Below are positions 17,203 to 23,629 of a DNA stretch of 39,372 nt, piece after piece. The notes under the pieces are model-generated. The model saw nothing but the letters and a program-made list of their open reading frames with translations, was not told the origin of the DNA and did no database searches. The position numbers and the translations under genes were made by a program. Source of the stretch: Minisyncoccota bacterium (lineage in GTDB: Bacteria; Patescibacteriota; Minisyncoccia; Phycocordibacterales; UBA9973); contig JAGOUX010000007.1 of NCBI GenBank assembly GCA_018061035.1, positions 1 to 39,372 on the forward strand, in the 5' to 3' direction. Numbering within the stretch: the stretch's first letter is position 1; each line of letters starts with the position of its first letter.

Positions 17203-17209
17203 TCTTAGT

Positions 17210-17761
17210 ATGAGTAATATAAATAACAAATTAATACTTTTGAGCTTCGCAATATTGGGTATTTTCACTATTGGTATATCTTCTGTCAGTGCCTTCGATG
17301 AAGGTGTTTCAAGACCATACAATAGTCCTAATGCCTCAAATACTGCGTATTTGTACCAGTATCCCCCAGCAAATTATCAGCCGGGAGCACAGACTTATTA
17401 CAATAACCCTCCCCTATATCAGCCTGGACAAACTGCGTACTATACAAATCCTGAGCCAACAATAATATACGTACCAGGACCAACCAGAACAATATACAAG
17501 ACAACTACTGTAAAAAATACTAGTTCAAATACTTCTACTACAGATACTTCAAACACCTCTGCTGATAACAAGGAAGTTAGTTATACAGACAAATACAATG
17601 CTCTTGGCGCAAGTGCGATTATGGGAGGAAATTCTTTTGCTCCATCAGGCCTTGTACAGTGGATTCTACTTGCGATAATCATCCTTGTGATCATTATCCT
17701 TGCTCGAAGAATATTGGGTGCGACAGACAAGTACCACAAGACTCCTCTTAAGCACGCTTAA
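17210..17761 (+). CDS. Surface protein with signal segment and C-terminal membrane anchor
   Basis: A 183-residue protein. N-terminal hydrophobic segment (about 8-27, ending SSVSA, a plausible signal-peptidase site), a Pro/Tyr/Asn/Gln-rich stretch (PPANYQPGAQTYYNNPPLYQ), a Thr/Ser-rich low-complexity part (about 100-125), then a C-terminal membrane helix (about 147-168, LVQWILLAIIILVIIIL) and a short basic tail. The composition suggests an extracellular, membrane-tethered filament or coat protein. I recognise no domain. The reading frame stays open up to 17174, but that region is the promoter, so the ATG at 17210 is used. Followed by a terminator. Confidence 0.75.
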   Translation: MSNINNKLILLSFAILGIFTIGISSVSAFDEGVSRPYNSPNASNTAYLYQYPPANYQPGAQTYYNNPPLYQPGQTAYYTNPEPTIIYVPGPTRTIYKTTTVKNTSSNTSTTDTSNTSADNKEVSYTDKYNALGASAIMGGNSFAPSGLVQWILLAIIILVIIILARRILGATDKYHKTPLKHA

Positions 17762-17788
17762 TCTTAGAAATAGCAATATACAGCAACA

Positions 17789-17820
17789 AAAAAGTCAGCC
17801 CCAAGGGGTTGACTTTTTTG
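17789..17820 (+). terminator. Intrinsic terminator after the surface-protein gene
   Basis: AAAAGTCA-G-CCCC/GGGG-T-TGACTTTT hairpin ending in a T-run. The -35 box of the next promoter (TTGACT, 17809-17814) lies in its right arm. Confidence 0.8.
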
Positions 17821-17837
17821 ATTTATTGTGATACAAT
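17809..17837 (+). promoter_or_regulatory. Promoter of the SPFH cassette, overlapping a terminator
   Basis: TTGACT (17809-17814), 17 bases, TACAAT (17832-17837). The predicted leader of about 94 bases holds a GC hairpin GCCCGC/GCGGGC (17907-17921) and a purine-rich AGAGAAGAG before the ATG. Confidence 0.55.
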
Positions 17838-17937
17838 TCCTAGTAAGGAATTGATCTTCGAAATTGAAATAGACTAACGAATTCTGTTCTAGAAGTCACA
17901 ACTAGCCCGCGCCGCGGGCGCAGAAAAGAGAAGAGTC

Positions 17938-18714
17938 ATGGATGTATTGTCATGGATCCTACTCCTTGCTACTACTGTGTTCGCATGGTGGTGGTCAGGT
18001 TGGCACAAGATTGCAGTGGGTTGGAAAGGGCTCAAGCTTTTACTCGGCGTTCGCACAGAAGACGAGGTCAAGGAAGGTTGGAGGTGGGCCGCTTGGCCGT
18101 GGTCCATCATTCAAGTGGACTGCAGACAGAAAGTCACGAAACTTAAGCCAATCATCGTGATGACCGAAAATAACGTGGCGGTTACGATCAATGGCTCGAT
18201 CATGAGCCGTGTGACCAACCTAAACTCAAACTTCAACATCAAGCCCGAGGAGATCAGGAAGGGTCTTGATGATGTCTGGGACGAAATCATTAGAAGACAA
18301 GTTTTCGGCAAGTCGCTACGTGATGCGCTCGACATGCAAGTCGACCTCGGAGTAGCCGCGACAAGCTATCTTCGTGGACATGCGGCTGAGCTGAACTGGG
18401 GCATAACGATCGACAAGGTCGTCGTAGCCTCAATTCTTCCAGACGAGGCAATGCTGGTAGCCCTTCAACAGAAGCAAAAGGAAGAGTCTGATCGTGACGC
18501 TCAGAAAGTCGAGCTCAAGCACGTCGGCGAAAGGGTTATGGAATTAATGCAACTTCCGCCTGGCGGTCCCGGCTATACCCGAGAGCAGGCGATTGAGGAA
18601 GTCCAGATGTCTGTCCATGGGATCAAGAAGAACGTGGATGTGAAATCCCTTGGTCTCGACGCAAACATGATGGCCATAGTAATGGCCTTCTTGGAGAAAT
18701 GGAAGGAAAAGTGA
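17938..18714 (+). CDS. SPFH/Band-7 (stomatin-like) membrane protein
   Basis: A 258-residue protein with a single N-terminal hydrophobic segment (about 4-24, Trp-rich) and an SPFH/Band-7 domain. Expected features seen: VTKLKPIIVMTENNVAVTINGSIMSRV (the domain's strand pattern), EIIRRQVFGKSLRDAL, and GITIDKVVVASILPDEAML followed by a charged helix QQKQKEESDRDAQKVELKH, as in stomatins and prohibitins. Such proteins form membrane-associated oligomers that organise partners. Much richer in GC than the backbone. Its stop overlaps the next start (TGATG), so the two products are made together. Short for the family; the C-terminal part (about 205-258) is unassigned. Confidence 0.75.
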   Translation: MDVLSWILLLATTVFAWWWSGWHKIAVGWKGLKLLLGVRTEDEVKEGWRWAAWPWSIIQVDCRQKVTKLKPIIVMTENNVAVTINGSIMSRVTNLNSNFNIKPEEIRKGLDDVWDEIIRRQVFGKSLRDALDMQVDLGVAATSYLRGHAAELNWGITIDKVVVASILPDEAMLVALQQKQKEESDRDAQKVELKHVGERVMELMQLPPGGPGYTREQAIEEVQMSVHGIKKNVDVKSLGLDANMMAIVMAFLEKWKEK

Positions 18715-19292
18715 TGTCAGATCACGAGAAGAAAGATGGCCAAAGCAAGAAAGACCATCACGGTGCGAAGGAGGCGCATGATGGCAAGCATGATGCTCAT
18801 GACGCCCACGGTGGAGGGCATGATGATCATGGCGACGATCATGGTCATGGCGAAAAGGAAGACTCGGAGAATGGCATCAAATCGGCGAACATGATGGCGC
18901 CCATTCTGCTCTTCCTTGTGGTGCTCGTCATCGTCCTCACGAGGTGGTGCAGTGCGGCAAGCCACGAACGTGAGGTTATTGCCGAGAAGCGCAAGGCTGC
19001 GATCGAAAGATCGCAAGCCATGCATGAAGCGCGCAGCCTTGGGCAGTTCGATGACCGATACACACCAGCAACCCTGGTGGCGACGTCGATTACCGACGTC
19101 TACACCGACGGAGAACCCATCTGGGTTCTGCCGCCCGGCTGGCCAGAGAAGGACGCAGTGTACTATTCGGGCAAAGGACGCCTGAATCTTACGGGTGGCA
19201 ACATTCACGCCGGCACACCAGAGAATCCCTGGAAATTCTGGTCGGCTGTTGATAGAGAGAAGAGTGTACTGCTCCGGATCTGGGGCAAATAA
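18714..19292 (+). CDS. Membrane protein with His-rich cytoplasmic tail, partner of the SPFH protein
   Basis: 192 residues. The N-terminal 46 residues contain 11 His plus many Asp, Lys and Gly (for example HDAHDAHGGGHDDHGDD), likely a metal-binding, disordered tail. One membrane helix (about 60-76) follows, then a charged segment EREVIAEKRKAAIERSQAMHEAR and a C-terminal domain with Trp/Pro-rich patches (PIWVLPPGWPEKDAVYY; PENPWKFWSAVDREKS). The start is the ATG overlapping the SPFH stop, with GGAA upstream; the longer frame from 18699 lies inside the SPFH gene. GC-rich like its neighbour. I do not recognise the C-terminal domain. Confidence 0.65.
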   Translation: MSDHEKKDGQSKKDHHGAKEAHDGKHDAHDAHGGGHDDHGDDHGHGEKEDSENGIKSANMMAPILLFLVVLVIVLTRWCSAASHEREVIAEKRKAAIERSQAMHEARSLGQFDDRYTPATLVATSITDVYTDGEPIWVLPPGWPEKDAVYYSGKGRLNLTGGNIHAGTPENPWKFWSAVDREKSVLLRIWGK

Positions 19293-19309
19293 AGAAGTTA
19301 GTCTATTTC

Positions 19310-19340
19310 AAAGGAGGTGCCTATGGCACATATCGGCTGA
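19310..19340 (+). other. Perfect Shine-Dalgarno, hairpin and five-codon ORF before the terminator
   Basis: AAAGGAGG is followed at 5 bases by ATG GCA CAT ATC GGC TGA (19323-19340). GTGCC-TAT-GGCAC forms a tight hairpin over the start codon. A matching element with compensated bases lies at 27336-27352. It may be a mini-ORF, a structured RNA end, or a remnant of a third gene. Confidence 0.4.
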
Positions 19341-19362
19341 GATATCGCGTCTAGCCAACGCA

Positions 19363-19394
19363 AATGGGCGGAACCTTTCGGTTCCGCCCATTTT
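19363..19394 (+). terminator. Intrinsic terminator of the SPFH cassette
   Basis: A 13-bp perfect stem (AATGGGCGGAACC, loop TTTC) followed by TTTT. Long, GC-rich stem as in the other cassettes. Confidence 0.85.
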
Positions 19395-19404
19395 CGCATC
19401 CACT

Positions 19405-19767
19405 TTATTTCGAATGAAATTCTTTTAAATCAATTTCAAAGCCTGCGCTATTATCACCATCTTGCTGAATCTTTACCTGATCCGATACTCCGATTGTTTC
19501 AGTTATGAAACCCAGAATTCCCCAAACTCCTAGCATGATCACCAGACCTATTACTCCCCACATCATATGGCTCTTGCCTAGGGTTTTTTTCTCTTCATTG
19601 CTTTGATTGGCCATGAATTCAAAAACTCCCCAGAGAAAGTACACCAGCGCTAAAGCGAACAAAAGCTCGATTAGCGGGTTGATTATGGTCTCATTCACAT
19701 TCGCAAGGAATGTATCAAGACTAGCATAAGCAACCTTGGTGGAAAATAAGTCTACTATGAAATGCAT
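19405..19767 (-). CDS. T4SS pilin-like (VirB2/TrbC type) membrane protein
   Basis: 120 residues with two membrane helices (about 31-53 and 70-92) joined by a charged loop (NQSNEEKKTLGKSH), then an acidic tail. It matches the neighbouring pilin copies (ALVYFLWGVFEFMANQ; MMWGVIGLVIMLGVWGILGFI), the T4SS_pilin-type two-helix hairpin. Unlike the others it lacks a clear signal peptide and the N-terminal Cys pair, and has a longer C-terminal tail. Last gene of the array and the most diverged of its subgroup. The assembled structure (pilus or membrane channel) is unknown. Confidence 0.75.
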   Translation of the reverse strand: MHFIVDLFSTKVAYASLDTFLANVNETIINPLIELLFALALVYFLWGVFEFMANQSNEEKKTLGKSHMMWGVIGLVIMLGVWGILGFITETIGVSDQVKIQQDGDNSAGFEIDLKEFHSK

Positions 19768-19774
19768 AGAAGGA

Positions 19775-20161
19775 TTAATAAGGAACTGTTGGAAGAGTGA
19801 TAGGAGTGATGTTGTTAAGACCGAAAGAATTTGTAACGATTCTTACTAGTCCCCACATACCTACGATAACTACCAATCCAATGATTCCGTAGATTATCTT
19901 ATCGCGTCCTGCTGTCTTTGCTTCTTCATCTCCGGCAATCATGTAAGACACGACTCCCCATACGAAGTAAAGTACACCAAGCGCAATTATAAATGGAAGC
20001 AATGCTCCCAAAATCTCATTGAACTTACAGATCAATGTCTGGATAGTAGTGATTGCACCACCAGAACATACTGTAGGATTTCCTCCTGTTGTCTGAGCAA
20101 ATGCTACAAATGGAGCAAGAGTAAGACCCAAACCAGACAATACTGCTAATTTATTTTTCAT
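19775..20161 (-). CDS. T4SS pilin-like protein with signal peptide
   Basis: 128 residues: a signal peptide (cleavage after about VAFAQ), a short loop with two Cys (VCSGG...LICKF), then two membrane helices (ALLPFIIALGVLYFVWGVV and GIIGLVVIVGMWGLVRIV) separated by the charged turn DEEAKTAGRDK. The same core occurs in the first half of the 20267-20995 protein, so the two share a recent origin. Separated from that gene by 105 bases containing a 16-bp-period direct repeat, possibly a promoter region. Confidence 0.85.
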   Translation of the reverse strand: MKNKLAVLSGLGLTLAPFVAFAQTTGGNPTVCSGGAITTIQTLICKFNEILGALLPFIIALGVLYFVWGVVSYMIAGDEEAKTAGRDKIIYGIIGLVVIVGMWGLVRIVTNSFGLNNITPITLPTVPY

Positions 20162-20180
20162 AATAATTTCTAAAACTGTT

Positions 20181-20209
20181 ACCTTATAATAATGCGACCT
20201 TATAATAAT
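20181..20209. repeat. Short direct repeat in the gap between pilin genes
   Basis: ACCTTATAATAAT occurs at 20181-20193 and 20197-20209. Read on the minus strand it gives two ATTATTATAAGG units upstream of the 20161 start, with -10-like TATTAT motifs. Confidence 0.5.
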
Positions 20210-20266
20210 AATTTACCAAAGAACCAATGTCGATATTATATCATACCATTAATAATTGCATAGCAA

Positions 20267-20995
20267 TTAAGGCTTCACCCGTGGTAGGAACCCGGTATTC
20301 AAATTGAAGGTTTCTCCCACAATCCCTACAATACCCCAAACAGACAGCATGACCACAAGAGCTATGATGCCCCAAATCATAAATTGCTTGCCTTGGGAAC
20401 GTTTCTCCTCCTCCCCCCCTCCTAATATGAAGTAATTAACAACTCCCCATATGAACATACCTGTTGCGAGGGCAAATATGAATGGGATAACAGATGCTCC
20501 AATTAGGCATGTGATATAGCTCAGCACCCCTTGAAGTTTCGTTCCCATTTCGCATGCATCGCCCGCAGTAGGCTGAACCTGAGTGCCAGCAACTGGCAAG
20601 CCTGGAGTGGCCATTACAGCGAGCTGGGCGTCAGTGAATCCAAAAGTATTTACAACAATAGAAACAAGGCCCCACATTCCTGCAATCACTACAAAACCGA
20701 TCAGACCATATATTATTCTATCTCTGCCCTCTTTCTTTGCTTCTTCTCCTCCACCGATCATATACTGAACTACTCCCCATACAAAATATACTACCCCCAG
20801 CATCACCATAAGTGGGACTAGTGCTTTAAGGAAATCACCAAGTTTACAAATAATATCTGTATAATCTACAGTTGTAGGGTTGCAAGTCTTCACAGAATAA
20901 GCTGCGTAAGCTGTGTTTACACTTGGAAAAACAAAGATTGATAATATAAAAACGAGTACTATGAACGGTAAATATTTTTTCATATGATTTTGCAA
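20267..20995 (-). CDS. Two-domain T4SS pilin-like fusion protein
   Basis: 242 residues with a signal peptide (end about SVNTAYA) and two tandem pilin units, giving four membrane helices after the signal. Unit 1: ALVPLMVMLGVVYFVWGVV, loop GGGEEAKKEGRDR, then GLIGFVVIAGMWGLVSIV. Unit 2: VIPFIFALATGMFIWGVV, loop GGGEEEKRSQGKQ, then WGIIALVVMLSVWGIVGIV. Each unit is preceded by a Cys-containing segment (TCNPT...IICK; CEMG...YITCL). A covalent dimer of a normally single-unit pilin is unusual and could fix subunit pairing (inference). Belongs to the subgroup marked by YFVWGVV. Confidence 0.85.
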   Translation of the reverse strand: MQNHMKKYLPFIVLVFILSIFVFPSVNTAYAAYSVKTCNPTTVDYTDIICKLGDFLKALVPLMVMLGVVYFVWGVVQYMIGGGEEAKKEGRDRIIYGLIGFVVIAGMWGLVSIVVNTFGFTDAQLAVMATPGLPVAGTQVQPTAGDACEMGTKLQGVLSYITCLIGASVIPFIFALATGMFIWGVVNYFILGGGEEEKRSQGKQFMIWGIIALVVMLSVWGIVGIVGETFNLNTGFLPRVKP

Positions 20996-21028
20996 AATGC
21001 CACGTAAGTCGATTAGACGAGGCGTTAT

Positions 21029-21397
21029 TTATAATGCTTGCACTGTGTCTGTTATTAATTGTGCAATTGCTGCTGCTCCCATGAGTATAGCTGCTCCAAT
21101 CAAGGTATACATCAATGCGCTTTTGGCTTTACTAAGCTCTTCTGGATTACCTCGAGCAGAGACAAACAAAAAACCAGAGTATATTACCGCCAAAGCAATA
21201 ATAGGGAGTCCGATCTTGAGTGCCCCCTCCAAAACTTTCGCAAGAAGATCAGTGAAATTCTGCTGCTTTATAGGATTACAAATCCGTCCCGATGTCTCGC
21301 ATGGTTCAATGTGCACCTGAGCAAAAGAAATTACAGGCATAAAAACTATGTAAAATGCTACGATACTAGCCAGCAAATTATGTTTGAAAAATTTCAT
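21029..21397 (-). CDS. T4SS pilin-like protein (TrbC-type subgroup)
   Basis: 122 residues from the chosen ATG (the longer frame to 21433 overlaps the upstream gene's end). Signal peptide ending VISFAQ, a Cys pair (EPCETSGRICNP), two helices (IGLPIIALAVIYSGFLFVSA and LIGAAILMGAAAIAQLI) and loop RGNPEELSKAKSA. The GFLFV...GNPEE pattern is closer to classic VirB2/TrbC than the YFVWGVV subgroup downstream. Start supported by the hydrophobic signal directly after MKFFKHN. Confidence 0.85.
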   Translation of the reverse strand: MKFFKHNLLASIVAFYIVFMPVISFAQVHIEPCETSGRICNPIKQQNFTDLLAKVLEGALKIGLPIIALAVIYSGFLFVSARGNPEELSKAKSALMYTLIGAAILMGAAAIAQLITDTVQAL

Positions 21398-21417
21398 ATG
21401 ATTAATGATACACCAAT

Positions 21418-21810
21418 TTAAAATCCAATCCAACCCCCATCATAGCCAAGAGTAGTCAGTATTGTTTTGATAATTAGCCATGCGCCAGCTACTAACATAA
21501 GTCCGACAGCTGCATTGGTAAAAATTCCTTTAGCCTTCGATTTAGCTTCGCTACTCTCACCTCCAGCAGTGACTAATATAAATCCAGCGTAAGCAAACAT
21601 TAATGCGCACACAGGTAGTGCAAGCTTTGTTAGAATGAATGTAATAATATTATTTATCATTATCATGATATCCTTAAAACCACATGTATTTTCTACGCTT
21701 TGGTCAGCTCCACGGCCACATGTGACTAGTCCTTCGGCTTGTACAAAGACTGGAGATAGAAGCATCATCATTATAAAAATTGGTAGGAAAATTTTAAATA
21801 TATTTTTCAT
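21418..21810 (-). CDS. T4SS pilin-like protein (TrbC-type subgroup)
   Basis: 130 residues: signal peptide (MKNIFKIFLPIFIMMMLLS... ending VFVQA), Cys in VTCGRG and NTCGF, two membrane helices (LALPVCALMFAYAGFILVTA and AAVGLMLVAGAWLIIKTIL) with the loop GGESSEAKSKAKG. It starts one base after the stop of the solute-binding-protein gene, so the two are cotranslated. Typical length for a T4SS pilin. Confidence 0.88.
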   Translation of the reverse strand: MKNIFKIFLPIFIMMMLLSPVFVQAEGLVTCGRGADQSVENTCGFKDIMIMINNIITFILTKLALPVCALMFAYAGFILVTAGGESSEAKSKAKGIFTNAAVGLMLVAGAWLIIKTILTTLGYDGGWIGF

Positions 21811-21811
21811 A

Positions 21812-23101
21812 TTATTTCAAAAGTGATAAAGACAACTTGCTGTGCGCATCTCGAAGTGCATCTGCTATTGATAAATTATTTGAAAGCACAGATTCGATCA
21901 TTGATTTGAAGATTTTATTTGTCTCTACGGGATCTGGGTCTAACCAGCTTCTCGTATAAAGCGCAGAACTATAAAATATTGGTGAATAAGGGTCAGCCGG
22001 TATAGCAGTCAGAAGATCTCTTCTAGCAGGAGCAATTCCTAATCCTGAAGAAAAAGACTTGGCAAATTCACCACTAGACATAAGTCCTGCAGCGATAAAT
22101 GCTGTATTAAAATTCTTAGAAAAAGCAGAAATGGCGATACCTGTCACCTGACCTCCTGTCAATTTGGTATTGGATCCTTCTATCTGAGGCAATGGCGCTA
22201 TGCCAAAACTTAAATTGGGATTCCTATTTACTATAGATTGTATTTCGCTCGCATATCCGAAGTAAATTGCGGTATTCTCAGCAGAAAAACTATCTACAGA
22301 ATTTGGAAATGATCTATTCCATGAATACAATGGGTGAAGTGGATCAGCAAAATTAGTATAAAATTCTAAAATAGAATTGACGCTGTATTTAGAAGAATCA
22401 GTTAGAGTGGAAGTGAGCCTACCCTCTTTTTCTGAGACCATCGGATTTCCGCCCTGCATAAATAATGCAGCTAGAATATCTTTGGCATGAGTAATATTAG
22501 AAAATTGTCCGAGCGCGACTGCACTTTTATTTATCTTGTTTGCGTCATCTTTTTTGGTCAGAGTTGGCACCATAGTCACTAATTCATCCCATGTCTTTGG
22601 TGGATATACAATACCGTTGGCATCGAGCATGCTTTTGTTGAAATACATAACCAATGGATCGATAGTTATAGGAAAGGCTAAAATACCCTTACTGGTTAGA
22701 AATACACTGCCCCCACCTGCAAAATTATTTTGAAATGAAACAAGAGGATAACTACTAAAAGGAATAGTGAAAAGCTTATTTTTATAATGAAATGCTAAAT
22801 TATCAGGAAGAAAGAACAAATCTGGACCTGTTTGTGAAGCTAAGGCCTCTAGAAGTTCTTTATCAAATGTATCTTCAAATTTTTGAACATACTTCACAAC
22901 AAAAGTAGGATGTGCAGCATTAAATGCTTCGAGTACTGGACTCATTACTTCTACTTTCTCTGTACCCCACAGGACCACAGTACCCTGACCTTGATCCGCA
23001 CCATCGTTACCTAGCTTTATTGTTCCAGAAAATACTAAAACACCAAACACAGCGCCGACAATGAATATGATAACTATTATGATTTGAAAATTGTCCTTCA
23101 T
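21812..23101 (-). CDS. Extracellular solute-binding protein, family 1, membrane-anchored
   Basis: 429 residues. An N-terminal membrane segment (about 5-27) without lipobox is followed by a family-1 (MalE/UgpB-like) binding-protein fold: VVLWGTEKVEVMSPVLEAFNAAHP, GPDLFFLPDNLAFHYKNK, FPITIDPLVMYFNKSMLDANGI, PPKTWDELVTMVP, and ENTAIYFGYASEIQSI. Such proteins deliver oligosaccharides or glycerol phosphates to ABC permeases, but no ABC transporter gene is in the window. It sits between a methyltransferase gene (6 bases) and a pilin gene (1 base), suggesting a role tied to the pilus-like system, for instance ligand capture (inference). Confidence 0.85.
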   Translation of the reverse strand: MKDNFQIIIVIIFIVGAVFGVLVFSGTIKLGNDGADQGQGTVVLWGTEKVEVMSPVLEAFNAAHPTFVVKYVQKFEDTFDKELLEALASQTGPDLFFLPDNLAFHYKNKLFTIPFSSYPLVSFQNNFAGGGSVFLTSKGILAFPITIDPLVMYFNKSMLDANGIVYPPKTWDELVTMVPTLTKKDDANKINKSAVALGQFSNITHAKDILAALFMQGGNPMVSEKEGRLTSTLTDSSKYSVNSILEFYTNFADPLHPLYSWNRSFPNSVDSFSAENTAIYFGYASEIQSIVNRNPNLSFGIAPLPQIEGSNTKLTGGQVTGIAISAFSKNFNTAFIAAGLMSSGEFAKSFSSGLGIAPARRDLLTAIPADPYSPIFYSSALYTRSWLDPDPVETNKIFKSMIESVLSNNLSIADALRDAHSKLSLSLLK

Positions 23102-23107
23102 GGTTGG

Positions 23108-23626
23108 CTATATCTTTCTTAATATCATACCATAATGATGAGCGTTAGCGTCAATATCTCTCTCCCAAACAAAACTAGATGCCTCTAGAAGATTTTTCAT
23201 TTCAATTTTGGAGATAGTTTTGTGTCCATTAAATAGATGTCCATCTGGTGTCCAATCAATCACAAGCGCATGTCCGCCTTTTTTTAATATTCTTCCCATT
23301 TCGGCAATGAATTTGTGTTTATCCTCAAGCTGAGAAAATACATTTGAGACAATTACTTTATCTACGATATTATCCGCAATCTTTGTCCCACCCAATTTTT
23401 CGGCATTGCCCCAAATCGTTTCGATATTATGTAGTTTGGCTTCTTTTACATAATTTTTAATAGTAGTGAGATAGTCTTTATGAAGTTCCACTGCATACAC
23501 CTTGCCAGCATGCGCAATACGAGCCGCAGGAATAGCATAAAATCCTGTTCCCGCCCCCAAGTCAGCCACAATATCGTGTTCCCGTATTGCGAAGGCTTTG
23601 AGGTTTTTTAATGGATCAGTGAACAT
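23108..23626 (-). CDS. Class I SAM-dependent methyltransferase
   Basis: 172 residues, a compact Rossmann-fold methyltransferase: motif I DLGAGTGFYAIPAAR (about 20-34), acidic end of strand 2 AVELHKDYL, motif II region IETIWGNAEKL, and post-motif DKVIVSNVFSQLEDKHKFIAEMGRILKKGGHALVIDW. Similar to the UbiE/Methyltransf_11 group; substrate not deducible. Lacks an N-terminal recognition domain. It starts 3 bases after gyrA and runs 6 bases before the solute-binding protein gene, in the same operon. Confidence 0.88.
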   Translation of the reverse strand: MFTDPLKNLKAFAIREHDIVADLGAGTGFYAIPAARIAHAGKVYAVELHKDYLTTIKNYVKEAKLHNIETIWGNAEKLGGTKIADNIVDKVIVSNVFSQLEDKHKFIAEMGRILKKGGHALVIDWTPDGHLFNGHKTISKIEMKNLLEASSFVWERDIDANAHHYGMILRKI

Positions 23627-23629
23627 AAT

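Noticed and set aside
18717-19208. 163-codon minus-strand ORF
   Set aside because: Antisense of the His-rich gene; poor composition and no ribosome site, while the plus frame is coupled to the SPFH gene.
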